From the NCBI GenBank assembly GCA_027559495.1, contig JAMXSV010000018.1, positions 186,001 through 250,000 on the forward strand: a stretch of DNA of 64,000 nucleotides. The letters are read 5' to 3'. This DNA is from Aurifilum marmelostoma (Eukaryota > Ascomycota > Sordariomycetes > Diaporthales > Cryphonectriaceae). Position 1 is the first letter of the stretch; every line of letters begins with the position of its first letter. The position numbers were made by a program, and so were the translations under genes. The notes under the pieces are model-generated. The model made no database searches. It saw only the letters and a list, made by a program, of their open reading frames with translations, and had not been told where the DNA came from. Positions 1 to 12,056 of this stretch are shown one piece after another.

Positions 1-441
1 CCGTCGCCATCTTCATCGTCCAGAAGATTCTGTTGGACGACAACGGCCTCAACTACATCTGCGCAACGTACGAGCGTTTCTATGCCGTGGGTACCGTCCT
101 GAGCAACATGGTCGGACAGCTGGTGGAGCAGCAAACTGCCAGGCTGCTGAAGCATGTAGTCAGGTGCTTCCTGCGGTAAGAGGCCCTCCTCCCTTCTCTA
201 TAAACCTCCATCCTCCTGGACAGTGACAGAGGCCATGAAACTGACACAGCATGCGAACAGACTCAGTGATAACGCCAGAGCCCGCGAAGCTCTCCGACAG
301 TGTCTGCCCGAGCCCCTGCGCGATGCGACCTTCTCTGCCGTCCTGCGTGACGATGCCGCTACCAAGCGCTGCCTCACGCAGCTGCTTGTCAACCTGTCGG
401 ACAGTGCCATGGCAGATATCGGCAATCCCGGCCTCTCCTAG
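1..441 (+). CDS. rcd1: Rcd1/CAF40 (CNOT9) CCR4-NOT subunit, 3' part only
   Basis: This is the C-terminal part of the armadillo-repeat CNOT9/Caf40/Rcd1 subunit of the CCR4-NOT complex, which acts in mRNA deadenylation and decay. The window starts inside an exon. The frame beginning at base 3 reads the family's conserved stretch with NYICATYERF and a run ending VVRCFLR, then LSDNARAREALRQCLPEP and LRDDAATKRCLTQLL. Exons are <1..175 and 261..441. The intron at 176..260 (85 nt) starts GTAAG, ends ACAG, and splits an Arg codon (CG/A), so FLR joins LSDN as in homologues. The stop is TAG at 439-441 after DIGNPGLS. The family identification is firm; the 5' exons lie upstream of the window. Confidence 0.93.
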
Positions 442-1191
442 AAAGATGCGCCGGCCGCTGTTAGGCCTATCCGCCCGAAATCAAGCGCTGGCCATAAAAT
501 TGTTAAATGATTTTTCCCCCCGGCCAGCTTGAGACCATCCGCAGGGGGCAATCCGGCTCATATGGTCAAATGACGAGATACGGACGAGATACGGAGTAGG
601 GTTGCCTGTCTGCCTTATCCATGCCGTTGACGACAGCACTCGTGTTGATTATTACCCTGGCTCGATAGAGGGAGCGAAAGTTCTTCTCACAGCCAGTTCG
701 ATCATTCTATTCTAGCAAGCGATACCCTTTCCCTATCATGGCCATGGTAGGGATTGTTTCTGGTCAAGGGTTTCAGGATGCGGTGGAAAATCACTGGGTG
801 TATCAACAAAATTTCTGGGGTTTCATACTGGTTGAAGCTGGCGGTCACTTTCTTTCTTTTTTTTTTTTTTTTGCAGAACTCAAAAGATATTTGGTGGATT
901 GGATGAGCACTTGTGTGTGTGTATGTGTGTAGACACACACAAGAGACGATGGACAGAAAAAGAGGCGGGGGAGAAAGAGGAAAAGAGAGGGCGTACAGGT
1001 TGCAGTCTTGGTTTCAATGGTACGTGCAGGCATTCGAGCAGCCTCGCATGCTTCACTATGTTTGCATAGCGGTCTTGACGGGGGGGGGATGAGGGAGGCT
1101 TCTTCTAGATGGTATACCCGTGGCGTTTTATTTATTTCTACGGCTCGGCGTTGCATCGGTGCATGGGGATTACGGGCGGGTAGACATATCG

Positions 1192-1252
<61 letters not shown>

Positions 1253-1677
1253 GAGGCGGGGTCCACAGGATGGGGATTCTCAAGGAGAGGGAAGCTGATG
1301 TGAGAACAGACCCTTGGGGATTGCGAGGATGGCGGAATTTTGGATTCTGTATGAGTTGATTGTACGCAAAAGAGAGAAAAGCGACGGTAGCAAAAGAAGA
1401 TTGCACATTTATTGGACTTAAAATGTCGTGAGTGCCGTAATAACTAAGTAAAACATGAACAAAACAGCAGCGGCAGCATCATGATGAAGGAGCCGGTTCT
1501 TGGGCTCAGCTGCGAGAGAAAAGAAGAAAAAGAAACGTCAACAGCCTGAAAAACTCCAATGGGGAAGAAATGCCAATGAAAGCCGCCAAAAACTCCCCAA
1601 ACCCCCGCTTCTAAAACGCCATCCACACGTAAACGTCCTCCTTCCCTGTCCCTTCCTAATATTTTTACGCCTCTTAA
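442..1677. other. Intergenic region between convergent rcd1 and the GPI-protein gene
   Basis: About 1.2 kb with no recognisable gene. It should hold the 3' UTRs of both flanking genes, which converge here. It contains a T16 run near 857-872 and an (AC)n microsatellite at about 1195-1249. Short open frames across the AC repeat are repeat artefacts. Confidence 0.6.
1195..1249. repeat. (AC)n dinucleotide microsatellite
   Basis: An essentially uninterrupted run of AC units about 55 nt long between two convergent 3' ends. It is noncoding and potentially length-polymorphic. Confidence 0.95.
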
Positions 1678-4600
1678 TTACAAGAAAATGGCAACAAAGA
1701 GCCATGATGAAAAGAAGATCAGACCCCCGAGAGCCTGGTTCGCCAGCCCAGGCGCCACGCTCCTGCGGCCGGCTGCGGATGCCGTGACTGACGATGCCTT
1801 GGTGGCGGCGGCGGCCGAAGTCACTGATGAGGAGGACGTCGTGGTCCTGAGGGTGCTGCTGGCCGCAGTGTACTGTGAGGAGACGCCGCTGGCCGTGGTG
1901 GTGCTTGCTGGGGTTGCGCGCGCCACGAGGTCAGAGCTGAGTGTCAGAGTCAGACCTGCCTTTGCGGCGGGGGTGCGCCTCTGGAGGTTTTCTGTAATGG
2001 TCTGGTTTTTTACGTCAGTCACATGCCGCCAAACCGTTTGGGCTCTCTACTGTTGAGACTACTTACCGTCACGTATTCGCCATTGTCAATGTTCAGTCCG
2101 ATCGTCACCTTGTTGCCTCCCAGCACCGAAGCCAGCTGACCACCCCCGGTGATGGCCGCCGTGAGGGCCGTGCTGGTGGCAGTCGCCGCAGCGGTGGTCC
2201 CGTTGCCAGTAGCAGTACCAGCACTACCCGACCCCGCAGCACCGACAGACGCACCTGCCGCGCCCAGAGAGGAGTCGGACGCTCCTGCTGATGCGGAGGC
2301 GGCGGCGTTCAGAGAAGCTGCCGCGGATGAGCTGGTGAGCAGGGAGCTGCTGCCGTTGACAGATATTCCGCTAGACGCACTGCCGCTGCCCGAGGCGCTG
2401 CCGCTGGACGAGCCGCTCAGCGAGATGCTGCCGCCTGATGCGTCGCCGATTGACGAGCTGTCGGAGGCAGACGAGGAGGAAGAAGAAGAGGAGGAGGAGG
2501 AGGAGGAGGAGAAAGAGGATGATGATGATGATGATGACGACGAGGAGGACGAGGACGAGGATGAACTATTCATCGAAGACGAGCCGCCGCCGCTCAGGAA
2601 GCTGACGCCCGAGGATCCACCACTCGCTCCGGCCCCAGACCCAGACGTACCAGAAGTCGATGAGGAGAAACCGCTGCCAGAGGCACCCGCTCCTGAGGAG
2701 GCGCCGGAGCTTGAGCTGCCTGATGATGATGCTCCCCCAGAAGACCATGAAGACGAGCCTGAAGAGGCGGAAGATCCTGAAGAGGCAGACGATCCTGAAG
2801 AGACAGACGATCCTGAAGAGGCAGACGAGCCAGAAGAAGCAGACGAGCCAGAAGAAGCAGACGAACCAGAAGAAGCAGACAAGCCCGACGACGCAGACGA
2901 GCCAGAAGATGCAGACGAGCCAGAAGATGCAGACGAGCCAGAAGATGCAGACGAGCCAGAAGATGCAGACGAGCCAGAAGATGCAGACGAGCCTGATGAG
3001 CCAGAAGAGGAACCTCCAACCATGGCGCTTCCTCCTGACGAGACGCCAGATGACGAGCCCTGTGACGATGATGACGACGAGGAGCTGCTGCCGTACGCCG
3101 AGGCTGCAGAAGATGAGGACTTGTATGCCATGCTACCGGATCCTGAGCTTCCATATCCCTGGCTCCCAACCTGCGAGGAGGCTGAGGGGGACGACGCCGA
3201 GGAGCTTCCGGTCCCGACAAAGCTGGCTCCGACAGATGTGGACGAGGATGAAGACGCGCTGTTGATCGATGAGCCGCCAGCGATAGAGGTCCCAGATACA
3301 GACGTGTTGAACTGCAGACCGCCAGAAGATGATGAAGAGCTGCCACCTGCAAAGCCAGCGCCGCCCTGGGAGCTGGCCTGCGAGCCCGTTGTGCTGGCGC
3401 CGGAGCTCGTGCTATCCGTCAGGTCAACGCCGCCCGAACCTCCAAGCACATTAGTGATGTTTGCTATGCCCCCTGTCGCCGGTGCAATTCCTTCTTCGTC
3501 GCAGGTATCGTCATCATCAGATGCGTCGGTTGCAACCCCGGATCCGGTTGTCGTAAGAGGACTTCCGGTGCTGCTGCTGGATGCAGCGGTATATGTGCTG
3601 CCACTGGCACTCGCTGCCATCCCTGAGCCACTCCCGCTAAAGACACCTCCTCCAGAGACAGAACCTTGAGAGTCACCGCTTGTCCAAGAAGCATTTCCAC
3701 CCGCCGCTCCTGAGATTGAGGTACCGGAACCGCTAGCACCCTGCCAGGACGATGAACTTCCGCCAGACGAGCTTGAACTGCCGGAGCTGACGGCCCCCAT
3801 TCCTGCAACGCTCTTGTCTCCAGAAGAGTACATCCCAGAGGACGAAGAAGACAGCCCAGAAGATGTTGATCCAGAAGAGTTGAAAGATGATCCAGATGAA
3901 TAAGAAGACCCGGAGGAAGACCCAGAGGAAGACCCGGAGGAAGTGTACATCCCAGAGGATGCTCCAGACACTGCCCCAGAGTATGCCCCAGAAGACGAAG
4001 ACGCCCCCGAAGACGCCCCAGAGTATGCTCCAGACGATGCTCCAGAGTATGCCCCAGAAGACGAAGACGCCCCAGAGTATGCTCCAGACGATGCTCCAGA
4101 CGATGCTCCAGACGATGCTCCAGACGATGCTCCAGACGATGCTCCAGACGATGCTCCAGACGATGCTCCAGACGATGCTCCAGACGATGCTCCAGACGAT
4201 GCTCCAGACGATGCTCCAGACGATGCTCCAGACGATGCTCCCGAAGACGCGCCAGAGGATGCCCCAGAAGACGCGCCAGAGGATGCCCCGGAAGATGCTC
4301 CAGAGGATGCTCCAGACGATGCTCCAGACGATGCCTCAGACGACGCCCCAGAGGATGCTCCGGTGTATGCTCCCGAGACTGCTCCAGAGTATGCCCCAGA
4401 AGACGCCCCGGAAGACGCCCCAGAGGACGCCCCAGAGTATGCCCCAGAAGATGCTACAGACGACGCTCCAGATGACGTCCCGGAAGAAGACGACGACATC
4501 CAACCAGCAGAGCCACCACTACCGCTGCTTGAGCTGCCGCTTCCTCCCGAGCTGACTCCACCAAAGCCCATGGAGCCGCCCGCTCCCGTCATGGACTGGC

Positions 4601-6775
4601 CGAGGCGTCCGGAACCGTATGAAGTACCCGAAGCGCTTCCTCCGGACGAGTAAATACCTTTGCTTCCAGAGCTGGCTCCCGAGCCGCTAACAAAGCTGTC
4701 TCCTCCCACTCCAGAAGAAGAGGATGACCCAGAAGAGGACGACGAGGCCCCACCACCATAGCTGCCAGAGCTGCTGCCAGAGCTGGATCCCGAGCCCACG
4801 AAGCTATCTCCCCCCGAGTATGACGAGCTCAGTCCTCCACCAGATGCGGCGAAGGCACCCGTGCTACCAGAGCTGGTCCCGAAGCCTCCTCTAGACCCAT
4901 CGCCGCCGGATACAAAGGAGTCCAGGCCACCGCTTGAAGAGGAAGCGCCGCCGCCCATTGACGACGATGCGCTCCCGCCGTTCAGAGTGGAGGCCGCACC
5001 ACCGAGGCCAGAGAGCGCCCCAGAGCTGCTGCTGGAGAGACCTGAGCCTGCGCTGCCGCCAGAGGAGGAAGAGGACAAGAAGGATGAGGAACCCATAGAG
5101 GAGGCAGCCGACGCAGTACCTGACGCCGACCCGCCGAATCCGGCCATAGCACCGCCAGCCCCGGCAACAGCGACACCGCTGGGGCTGAGCAGCATCGAGA
5201 TGCTACCGCTACCGCTACCACCACTTGTGCCAGAAGACCCGGAGCTGAAGGTGAAGCCGCCGTTGTTGGAGCCTGCACCTGAGCCTGTAGCTGCCGCCGC
5301 CGCCGCCGCCGCCGTAACGTCGGTATAATAGGGTGGCACTATGCCTGCAGCCCCCAGACCGCTTTGAGAGTCTGTACCGGCGCTCAGGCCACTTGGGCTA
5401 AGACCCATCATCGAGCCGCTTGAGCCGTCAGAGCCATAGGAGCCCGAAGAGCCCGAAGACCCTGAACTAGACCCTGAACTAGACCCTGAGCTTGAACCTG
5501 AGCTTGAACCTGAGCCTGCACCTGCCATTGACAGACCGGTAGCTGAGGAACCTGAAGCCGCCGAGGCATACGCAGGCACGCCAACAGCAGCAGCACCAGT
5601 GGCAGCAGCGGCACTGCCACCGTTCGCAGCAGACAGCATGCCACCAAGACCACTCAGTCCGCCGCCGAGGCCGCTTGGGCCGAGATACATGCCTGCTCCA
5701 CCGCCATTTCCACCGACCATGGCCGAATTGGCAGCGGCAGCGGTGGCAGCGGCGGCGGCAGCAGCAGAACCAGAACCGAGACCTCCCATGAGGGCCATTC
5801 CTGTAGCAGCCGGGCCTGTCACGTCGTCGGACGGCAGCAGAGGCATGCCGCTCGGGGACGCGAATGAACCCAGCCCTGTGGTCAGGACGACTGCTCCCGC
5901 TCCAGTCTGGCTGGCACCGAGGGACAACGTGGTGAGGGCCGAGTAGCTGTCGGATGTGGACCCAGAGGCTGTCACCTCCTCGTCGTCCTTGACAATGAGG
6001 ACCTCGGCGGCCACGGGCTTGCCCAGGCTGGCCTGCTCTGCAAAGCTGTCTATGTCAAAGTCCATCCGCAGCGAAGGGTTTGAGGCCAAGTCTGCGGCCC
6101 AGGACGTCCAGTTGAACTGGGCGCTGAACAAGGAGTCCTCGCTGCTGCTGGTCTGGTTGAGCAGGCTTGAAGACGAGGACGAGGATGAGCTGCTGCTGCT
6201 GGACTTGGTGTCATACAACAGGACGGCGAGGAGACGTAAGTCGGAGGTGGATGAGTTTGACGACGAGGAGGAGGAGAAGAGGCCCGAGGGCTCCTTGAAG
6301 TCCACAAAAGGGTCGGCATGGGAGCTCAGCATGTTGTTGCTCATATTCAGCTGGGCGTACGAGTTCATGGTCATCTCCTGCTGGACAAACAGCAGGTAGG
6401 ACTCTGACCCGAGGAAGATGAGCTCCGGGTCGCTGCCAGCGATCTTCAGGATGGGGATCTCGATGCCCATGGCGAGGTATGAACTGTTGGCACTACCAGC
6501 CGGCAGACTCAGGGACGGTGGACTTGACAGATCTGCAATGCACACGCAAAAAGAGTTAGTTTGATCTGTTGCCCGGCATAAATGAAGATGGGGTCAAGGG
6601 GATGACTGTTCTTACCCTTGGACGAGACCTGGGTGGTTGGCGTTACAGAGAATGGAACGCTGCTACTACTCCTACCTCTAGGGAGGACATATTTGACAGA
6701 AGCGGCAGCCTGGCCGTGCAACAATGCCATGATGGCAGCGGCAGCAAGGCGCTGCCTTGAGCCTGAAGACTTCAT
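1678..6775 (-). CDS. Giant Ser/Gly-repeat GPI-anchored cell-surface protein (adhesin-like)
   Basis: Three exons are inferred: 6775..6616, 6532..2067 and 1980..1678. The introns are 83 nt (6615-6533, GTAAG..GCAG) and 86 nt (2066-1981, GTAAGT..CCAG). Frames close exactly and give 1642 residues. The start is the ATG at 6775, followed by a secretion-signal-like stretch (LAAAAIMALLHGQAAA). Residues about 54-230 are a less repetitive, possibly folded region. The rest is dominated by Ser, Gly and Ala: poly-Ser tracts, SGSS runs, an SSGA tandem block and an SSASSG block. The last exon is Ser/Thr-rich and ends in a hydrophobic tail (LGGLIFFSSWLFVAIFL) after a small-residue stretch, as expected for a GPI signal. 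I infer a heavily O-mannosylated wall protein or adhesin. No catalytic domain or named family was recognised. Confidence 0.75.
2467..2575. repeat. Poly-serine coding tract in the GPI-type protein
   Basis: GAG/GAA/GAT/GAC-rich DNA on the plus strand encodes almost uninterrupted serine on the minus strand, using AGC, TCC, TCT, TCA and TCG codons. The mixed synonymous codons suggest selection for serine rather than a single slippage event. Confidence 0.85.
2767..2998. repeat. 18-bp tandem repeat coding (SSASSG)n
   Basis: Five perfect copies of an 18-bp unit lie at 2901-2990, preceded by diverged copies back to about 2767. On the minus strand each unit encodes Ser-Ser-Ala-Ser-Ser-Gly. Copies within the perfect block are identical while flanking ones have drifted, which suggests recent expansion. 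Confidence 0.9.
3955..4480. repeat. 12-bp tandem array coding (SSGA)n, with diverged flanks
   Basis: The core at 4081-4236 is 13 perfect copies of GATGCTCCAGAC (plus-strand reading), encoding Ser-Ser-Gly-Ala on the minus strand. Flanking copies at about 3955-4080 and 4237-4480 carry Tyr, Val or Glu variants. A multiple-of-three period preserves frame on length change, so copy number can vary without breaking the protein. Confidence 0.93.
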
Positions 6776-7659
6776 GGCAGGAATACTGATAGGAAAGTAG
6801 AATAAAGAAGAAGAAAAAAAGAGAAAAAAAAAGAATCAAGATCGGAACCAGGATCTCAAGGATGAAAGAGAGACGCTTGTCTGTGCCGGCGACATGCAAA
6901 AAGAGAAATGAGAAAGCAGATTAAGGAAAGGAGCCAGCCGATAAAAGGAGAAGGGGAGGGGGGGAAAAGGGAAAAAGAAACAGGGTCAACACCAAACAAT
7001 GCAAGACAGCCTGCTGTTGTGATGCATCAAGAGGAAAGACGAGGTGGTCGTGGGGTGGGGACAGAGGCTCGTTTAAGAAAGGGCCTGGCGAAGACAGCAG
7101 CAGGCTCGGATGGAGGGCGGAACTCACAGAGTTGGCAAGACGGGTTGGACAGCGGAGAGATCATAATAATAGCTACATGGCTGCTTCAGAGCAGGAGGAG
7201 GAAGCTCACGGAAGAGCGGGCAGCCAGCATCCGTGGCCACATTGCGCGCAGCAAAGAGGCCGCGACCCTTTGCTAAGCATCTAGAAGAGAAAGGAGAGGG
7301 GAAGAGAAAAAAGAAAAAACGAAGAAAAGTAATAGAGGTGGAAGCCGGCCTGAGCTGGCCATGGAGCTGTCCACAGGAAATAAAGGAGGGTCCCGGAAAA
7401 GGCGGCCGGAGGAGTGTACCGACAACAAGGCACGGCGGCGGCGGCAGGACAGAGGCGGCCGAGGGAAAACAAGAAAAGAATGGGAATAAAAAGTGGATGC
7501 CGGGTCTCTGGACGGGCTTGGCCGTGGTGGGCGTGAAACACTACGGGACAGCAGGGCGAGAGGGCCTTATGAGTGAGGGCCGCCGAAGTTTCAGTAGGCA
7601 GTGAGAAAGGATCGGATGACATGACTGTCTGGTTACGGAATGGCTCTTTTGGAGAAAGG

Positions 7660-7684
7660 GGAGAGAGAGAGAGAGAGAGAGAGA
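7660..7684. repeat. (GA)n microsatellite
   Basis: A run of about 12 GA units following a purine-rich stretch in the region upstream of the GPI-protein gene. Confidence 0.9.
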
Positions 7685-9303
7685 GGTGCCAAAGAAAGGG
7701 CATTGCGCAAGAGGGGTCGCCGTCAGATGGATGGGGCCGCGCAATGAGGCCTCGGGGGTCTGACGGGTCAAAGTCAGCATGCTGTAATTAAAAAAAAAAA
7801 AAAAAAATGTATGTATGTAAATAAAGTAGGGGCCACGTTGACTCTGGAATATGAGGCTGGGGAACTCCGTTTTTTGCTCTTTTTTGCTTCCTTGGAATGC
7901 TGTGGATGAATGGACTTTTGATTAAAGGTTTGGATGTTTCATTATTTATTTATTTTCAATACCAATATTGAGTGCAGATGCAGATGCAGATGACGTGACA
8001 CTCAAGAAAGGACAATGTTGTGAGGCAATGGAGGAGAATCTGACAGTCAGTCCGTCATGGATGGCAATTGAATGTCCCTGATCAAGATGGACAGTGGTTC
8101 TTCACAACAGTGAGGCAGGATAGGATGTCTGAAGGAAGAGGAACAAGAGAGGGCATTCATGAACAACACGGACAGGGTAGCTGGAGACGACCCAACCAGA
8201 TTGAGCTCACATGCTGAGGTGATCCTGCTTAGGTAACTTGATGCATGGCCGGGATGTAGGGGTTACATTGGTCCGGAGATCCCAGCCAGCCAGCCTATCA
8301 TGTTGCAACTCTTGTCTGTAAGTATCCACTACATTTGAACACCCTTCTTGTCCATCATATTCTCTCTTGTCCAGTGGATCTTTTCTCTCTTGACATACAT
8401 CACATTCTCAATACAGACCCATTCCTCATCTGACACCCAGAGACACATCACATGAGCGAGCCTCTGCAGGCTGGGCAGACTCGGCGCTCTCTTGGCGCGC
8501 CATTACCCAGCAGAGAGAGGCCAGATTAAATTGGGTCTAGTTTCTGTCCCTGGCCGGTGTGTTGGGAGCTGTGGCACGATCTCGTCTAAACTGACTTTGG
8601 TTGGTGACTTCTTGGCAGTCCTTGATAAAGGATTCTGAAGAGAGAGAGAAGGAAGGACGGAAGAAAGAGAGAGAGAGAGGGGGGGGGGGGGTGATGGAAG
8701 TCCGGGAGTCCGGGGTGAGCTCCACCTCCACACACACACACGCACACACACTAACACACACACTGTCGTCCTCCTCTCTTCCCCAGATGCACTGCACCAC
8801 AAGTACTAGCCCATACATACAGCCATAGTAAGTATGCAAGTAGTATCCAACGGTTGAGACATGTGGGCCAGGACGGACCCCTGATCATCTCCTCTGACAA
8901 GATGAATGATATGGATCCTCCCTGCATGTGTCTGCTGCGGGTTGGGTTACAGCGGGGTTGACAATGGGTCCCCACTGCAGACTTGCTGGGCCGTCAGGAT
9001 TATTTGTATACAGTTCGACGGTATGATGATTGTGTGATGATGATGGTGATGATGATATTCATGAACATGGCGGTGAGCTAGCGAGATCCTACTGATCATC
9101 TCAAGCATGGGTGGTATAGGAATTGTCGTGTGCCTCCTCCTGCTGGAACTGATAATTATTACTTGGAACGGTAGCCTCGGGCCCAGCCGCTCCCTCTCCC
9201 ACACACAAGAATCATCCGTCCTGGACGGCATGGCGTGCCACTTTCTAGATCACCTACAGCTGGGATCTCCTTGTCTGCACACACCTTAAAGGGAACTGAT
9301 TAC

Positions 9304-9308
<5 letters not shown>

Positions 9309-9340
<32 letters not shown>
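9309..9340. repeat. (TC)16 microsatellite upstream of kha1
   Basis: Sixteen TC units about 200 bp before the kha1 start codon. Pyrimidine tracts of this kind are common in fungal core promoters and leaders, so it may lie in the 5' UTR. Confidence 0.9.
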
Positions 9341-9344
<4 letters not shown>

Positions 9345-9542
9345 TCTTGCTTGGCCTGCTCAACGACCTTCTTCGTCTCCAGCCTCGTCCGTCACAGCTG
9401 AGATATCCCCCTTCAGATGTCGAGGGTTCTCCTCCTCTCCTCCTTCTCTGTATATGACTGATATAATCACATATCCTGTCTATATCTGGACCTATCTATA
9501 GAAGAGAAGAAAAGAAAAGAAAAGAAAACCAAAAAAAAAATA

Positions 9543-12024
9543 ATGGAACCTCTATTATCATCACGAGCCTCGGTGGCTCCCCAGGCCGGCATCCTCGAGG
9601 GCGGCAACCCCGTCGCCTACAACCAGTCCAACCCGGTCCTGCTCTTCATCATCCAGGCCATCATCATCATCATCTTCTGCCGCCTCCTGCACTGGCCCTT
9701 ATCCTACCTCAACCAGCCCCGCGTCATCGCCGAGGTCATCGGCGGCATCCTGCTCGGGCCCTCGGTCATGATGCGCATCCCGGGCTTCCAGGACGCCCTC
9801 TTCCCGGCCGAGTCCATGCCCGTCCTCAACAACGTCGCCAGCCTCGGCCTCATCCTGTTCCTCTTCCTCGTCGGCCTCGAGGTCGACGTCAGGCTGCTCA
9901 CCACCAACTGGCGCGTCGCCCTGACCGTCGGCCTCGCGGGCATGGCCCTCCCCCTTTGGCCTGGGCATCGCCATCGCGAGGGGCCTATACCACGAGTTCC
10001 GCGTCACCGACCCGGCCCTCAGCACAGACGACATCGGCTTCGGCGTCTACGCCCTCTTCATCGGCACCGCCCTGGCCATCACCGCCTTCCCCGTGCTGTG
10101 CCGCATCCTCACCGACCTCAACCTGCTCGGCACCTCCGTGGGCGTCACCGTCCTGGCCGCCGGCATCGGCAACGACGTGACGGGCTGGATCCTGCTCGCC
10201 CTGTGCGTCGCCCTCGTCAACAACGCCACCGGCCTCGCCGCCCTCTGGGCCCTGCTCTGCACCGTCGGCTGGGCCCTCTTCCTGTGTTATGCCGTCCGGC
10301 CCTGCTTCGTCTGGTGTCTCAGGAGGACGGGCAGCCTGCACAAGGGACCTACGCAGGGCATGGTCGCCTTGACGCTGGGCATTGCCCTCGTCTCGGCCTG
10401 GTTTACTGGTCTGTGAATACATACAACCCACACACTCTCTCACACACACTCTCACACACACTCTCTATCTCTCTCTTTCATCATACTAACCCTGTGGCCC
10501 CCAGGCATCATCGGCGTCCACCCCATCTTCGGCGCCTTCCTGGCCGGCCTCATCTGCCCCCACGAGGCCGGCTTCGCCATCAAGCTCACCGAGAAGATCG
10601 AGGACCTCGTCACCGTGCTCTTCCTGCCCCTCTACTTTGCCCTGTCCGGCCTGAGCACCAACCTCGGCCTGCTCGACGACGGCATCACCTGGGCCTACGT
10701 CGTCGGCGTCATCGCCGTCGCCTTCTCGGGCAAGATCATCGGGGGCACCCTGGCCGCCCGGGGCAACAGGCTCGAGTGGCGCGAGTCCCTGACCATTGGG
10801 TGTCTGATGAGCTGTAAGGGGCTTGTGGAGCTGATTGTGCTGGTATGTATATGTGGATTGCAAGAAGCCCCGTGACGCCCGAGATGACGCTGCTGACCGT
10901 CTTCTTTTTCCTGTTTAGAACGTGGGCTTACAGGCCAAAATCCTCTCTGAACGCACTTTTACCATCTTTGTAGTCATGGCCTTGGTGAGTGTTTCCCCCC
11001 CCTCCCCCCCCAAGCATCACACCTCACCTCATATACACACAAACCAAGGTATTACTTCTCTCTCTCATCGACTGACTGTCCCCCCCCCCCACCCAGGTCA
11101 CCACAGTATCCACCACACCCCTCGTCAAGTGGCTCTACCCACCATGGTACCAGACCAAGATGCAAAAGATAAGACGAGGCGAGATCGACAGGGACGGGAA
11201 CCCTATTGTCGCCTCGGCCGGGTCAGCCGCTGTGTCGAGCCGCCGACCCGCCTCCTCCCCCCTCTACCACGCGTGAGGACGAGGGCGACGACAACAACAG
11301 CGACGACGACAACAACAACAATGACTTGTTGAAGACCTCCGTCTTGGTCCGCCGCCTGCTGGTCTACCTGCGACTCGACAGCCTGCCCAGCCTCTTCACC
11401 CTCATCTCCCTCCTCGGGGCAGCAGACAGCCAGCAGACGACCCAAAACCACGACGACCACGACGACGACCACGACGACGACCACGACGACGACCACCAGC
11501 AGCACGACACCGAAGCCCACACGACAACAGCAAAGAAAAGCCGTCCCCCTCCCCCCCTCGCGCTCCACGGCCTCCGCATCCTCGAGCTCACAGAGCGCAA
11601 CTCCTCCGTCATGCAGCTGACCCAAGGCGAACCAGGCCCCAACCACCTCTCGGCCCGCGACCCCGTCCTCAACACCTTCCGCGCCTTCTCCCGCCTCCTG
11701 CTCCCGCCCCGTCGCGACAGCAGCACCACCACCACTTCCACCGCATCAGGCCGCGTCGCAGTCGTGCCCGCCCCGGCCTACGCAGACACCCTCGCGCGAC
11801 ACGCCGCCGACGTCGCCGCCGATTTCGTCCTCGTGCCCTGGGGCGAGGACCACAGCACCCGCGACACCCCAGACTCCCACACGGACGACCCCCGTATAGA
11901 GGACCGTTTCACCAGCCGCAGCCACCTCGACTTCATCCACCAGGTCCTGCACAGACCATCCCGCAACACGGCCGTCTTCATCAACCGCGGCCTCGGCGGC
12001 CTGCTAGACAACAGCAGCAACAGC

Positions 12025-12056
<32 letters not shown>

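Larger units (their letters stand above)
6776..9542. other. Divergent promoter region of the GPI-protein gene and kha1
   Basis: About 2.8 kb without a convincing coding region. It holds the upstream region of the leftward GPI-protein gene and of rightward kha1. Visible elements are a GA repeat (about 7660-7684), an A17 run (7791-7807), a GA tract followed by a G run (about 8640-8691), a TC repeat (9309-9340), and a purine-rich leader (AAGAAAAGAAAAG) just before the kha1 ATG. I could not assign specific transcription-factor sites. Confidence 0.55.

Noticed and set aside
2149..3669. 506-codon acidic open frame on the plus strand
   Set aside because: It is the exact antisense of the Ser-rich coding exon; its Asp/Glu/Pro content is the forced complement of Ser/Gly/Ala codons, and it has no start context, introns or family similarity.
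2901..4236. CRISPR-like regular repeats
   Set aside because: Units of 12 and 18 bp are contiguous with no spacers and are in frame within a eukaryotic coding exon.
9950..10817. The original kha1 frame continuing about 290 codons after the C5 run
   Set aside because: The continuation is Arg/His/Pro-rich with no transporter similarity; the +1 frame carries the conserved antiporter sequence.
11272..11300. A mini-intron explaining the second kha1 break
   Set aside because: A GTGAGG..ACAG pair exists but spans only about 28 nt, too short for fungal splicing.
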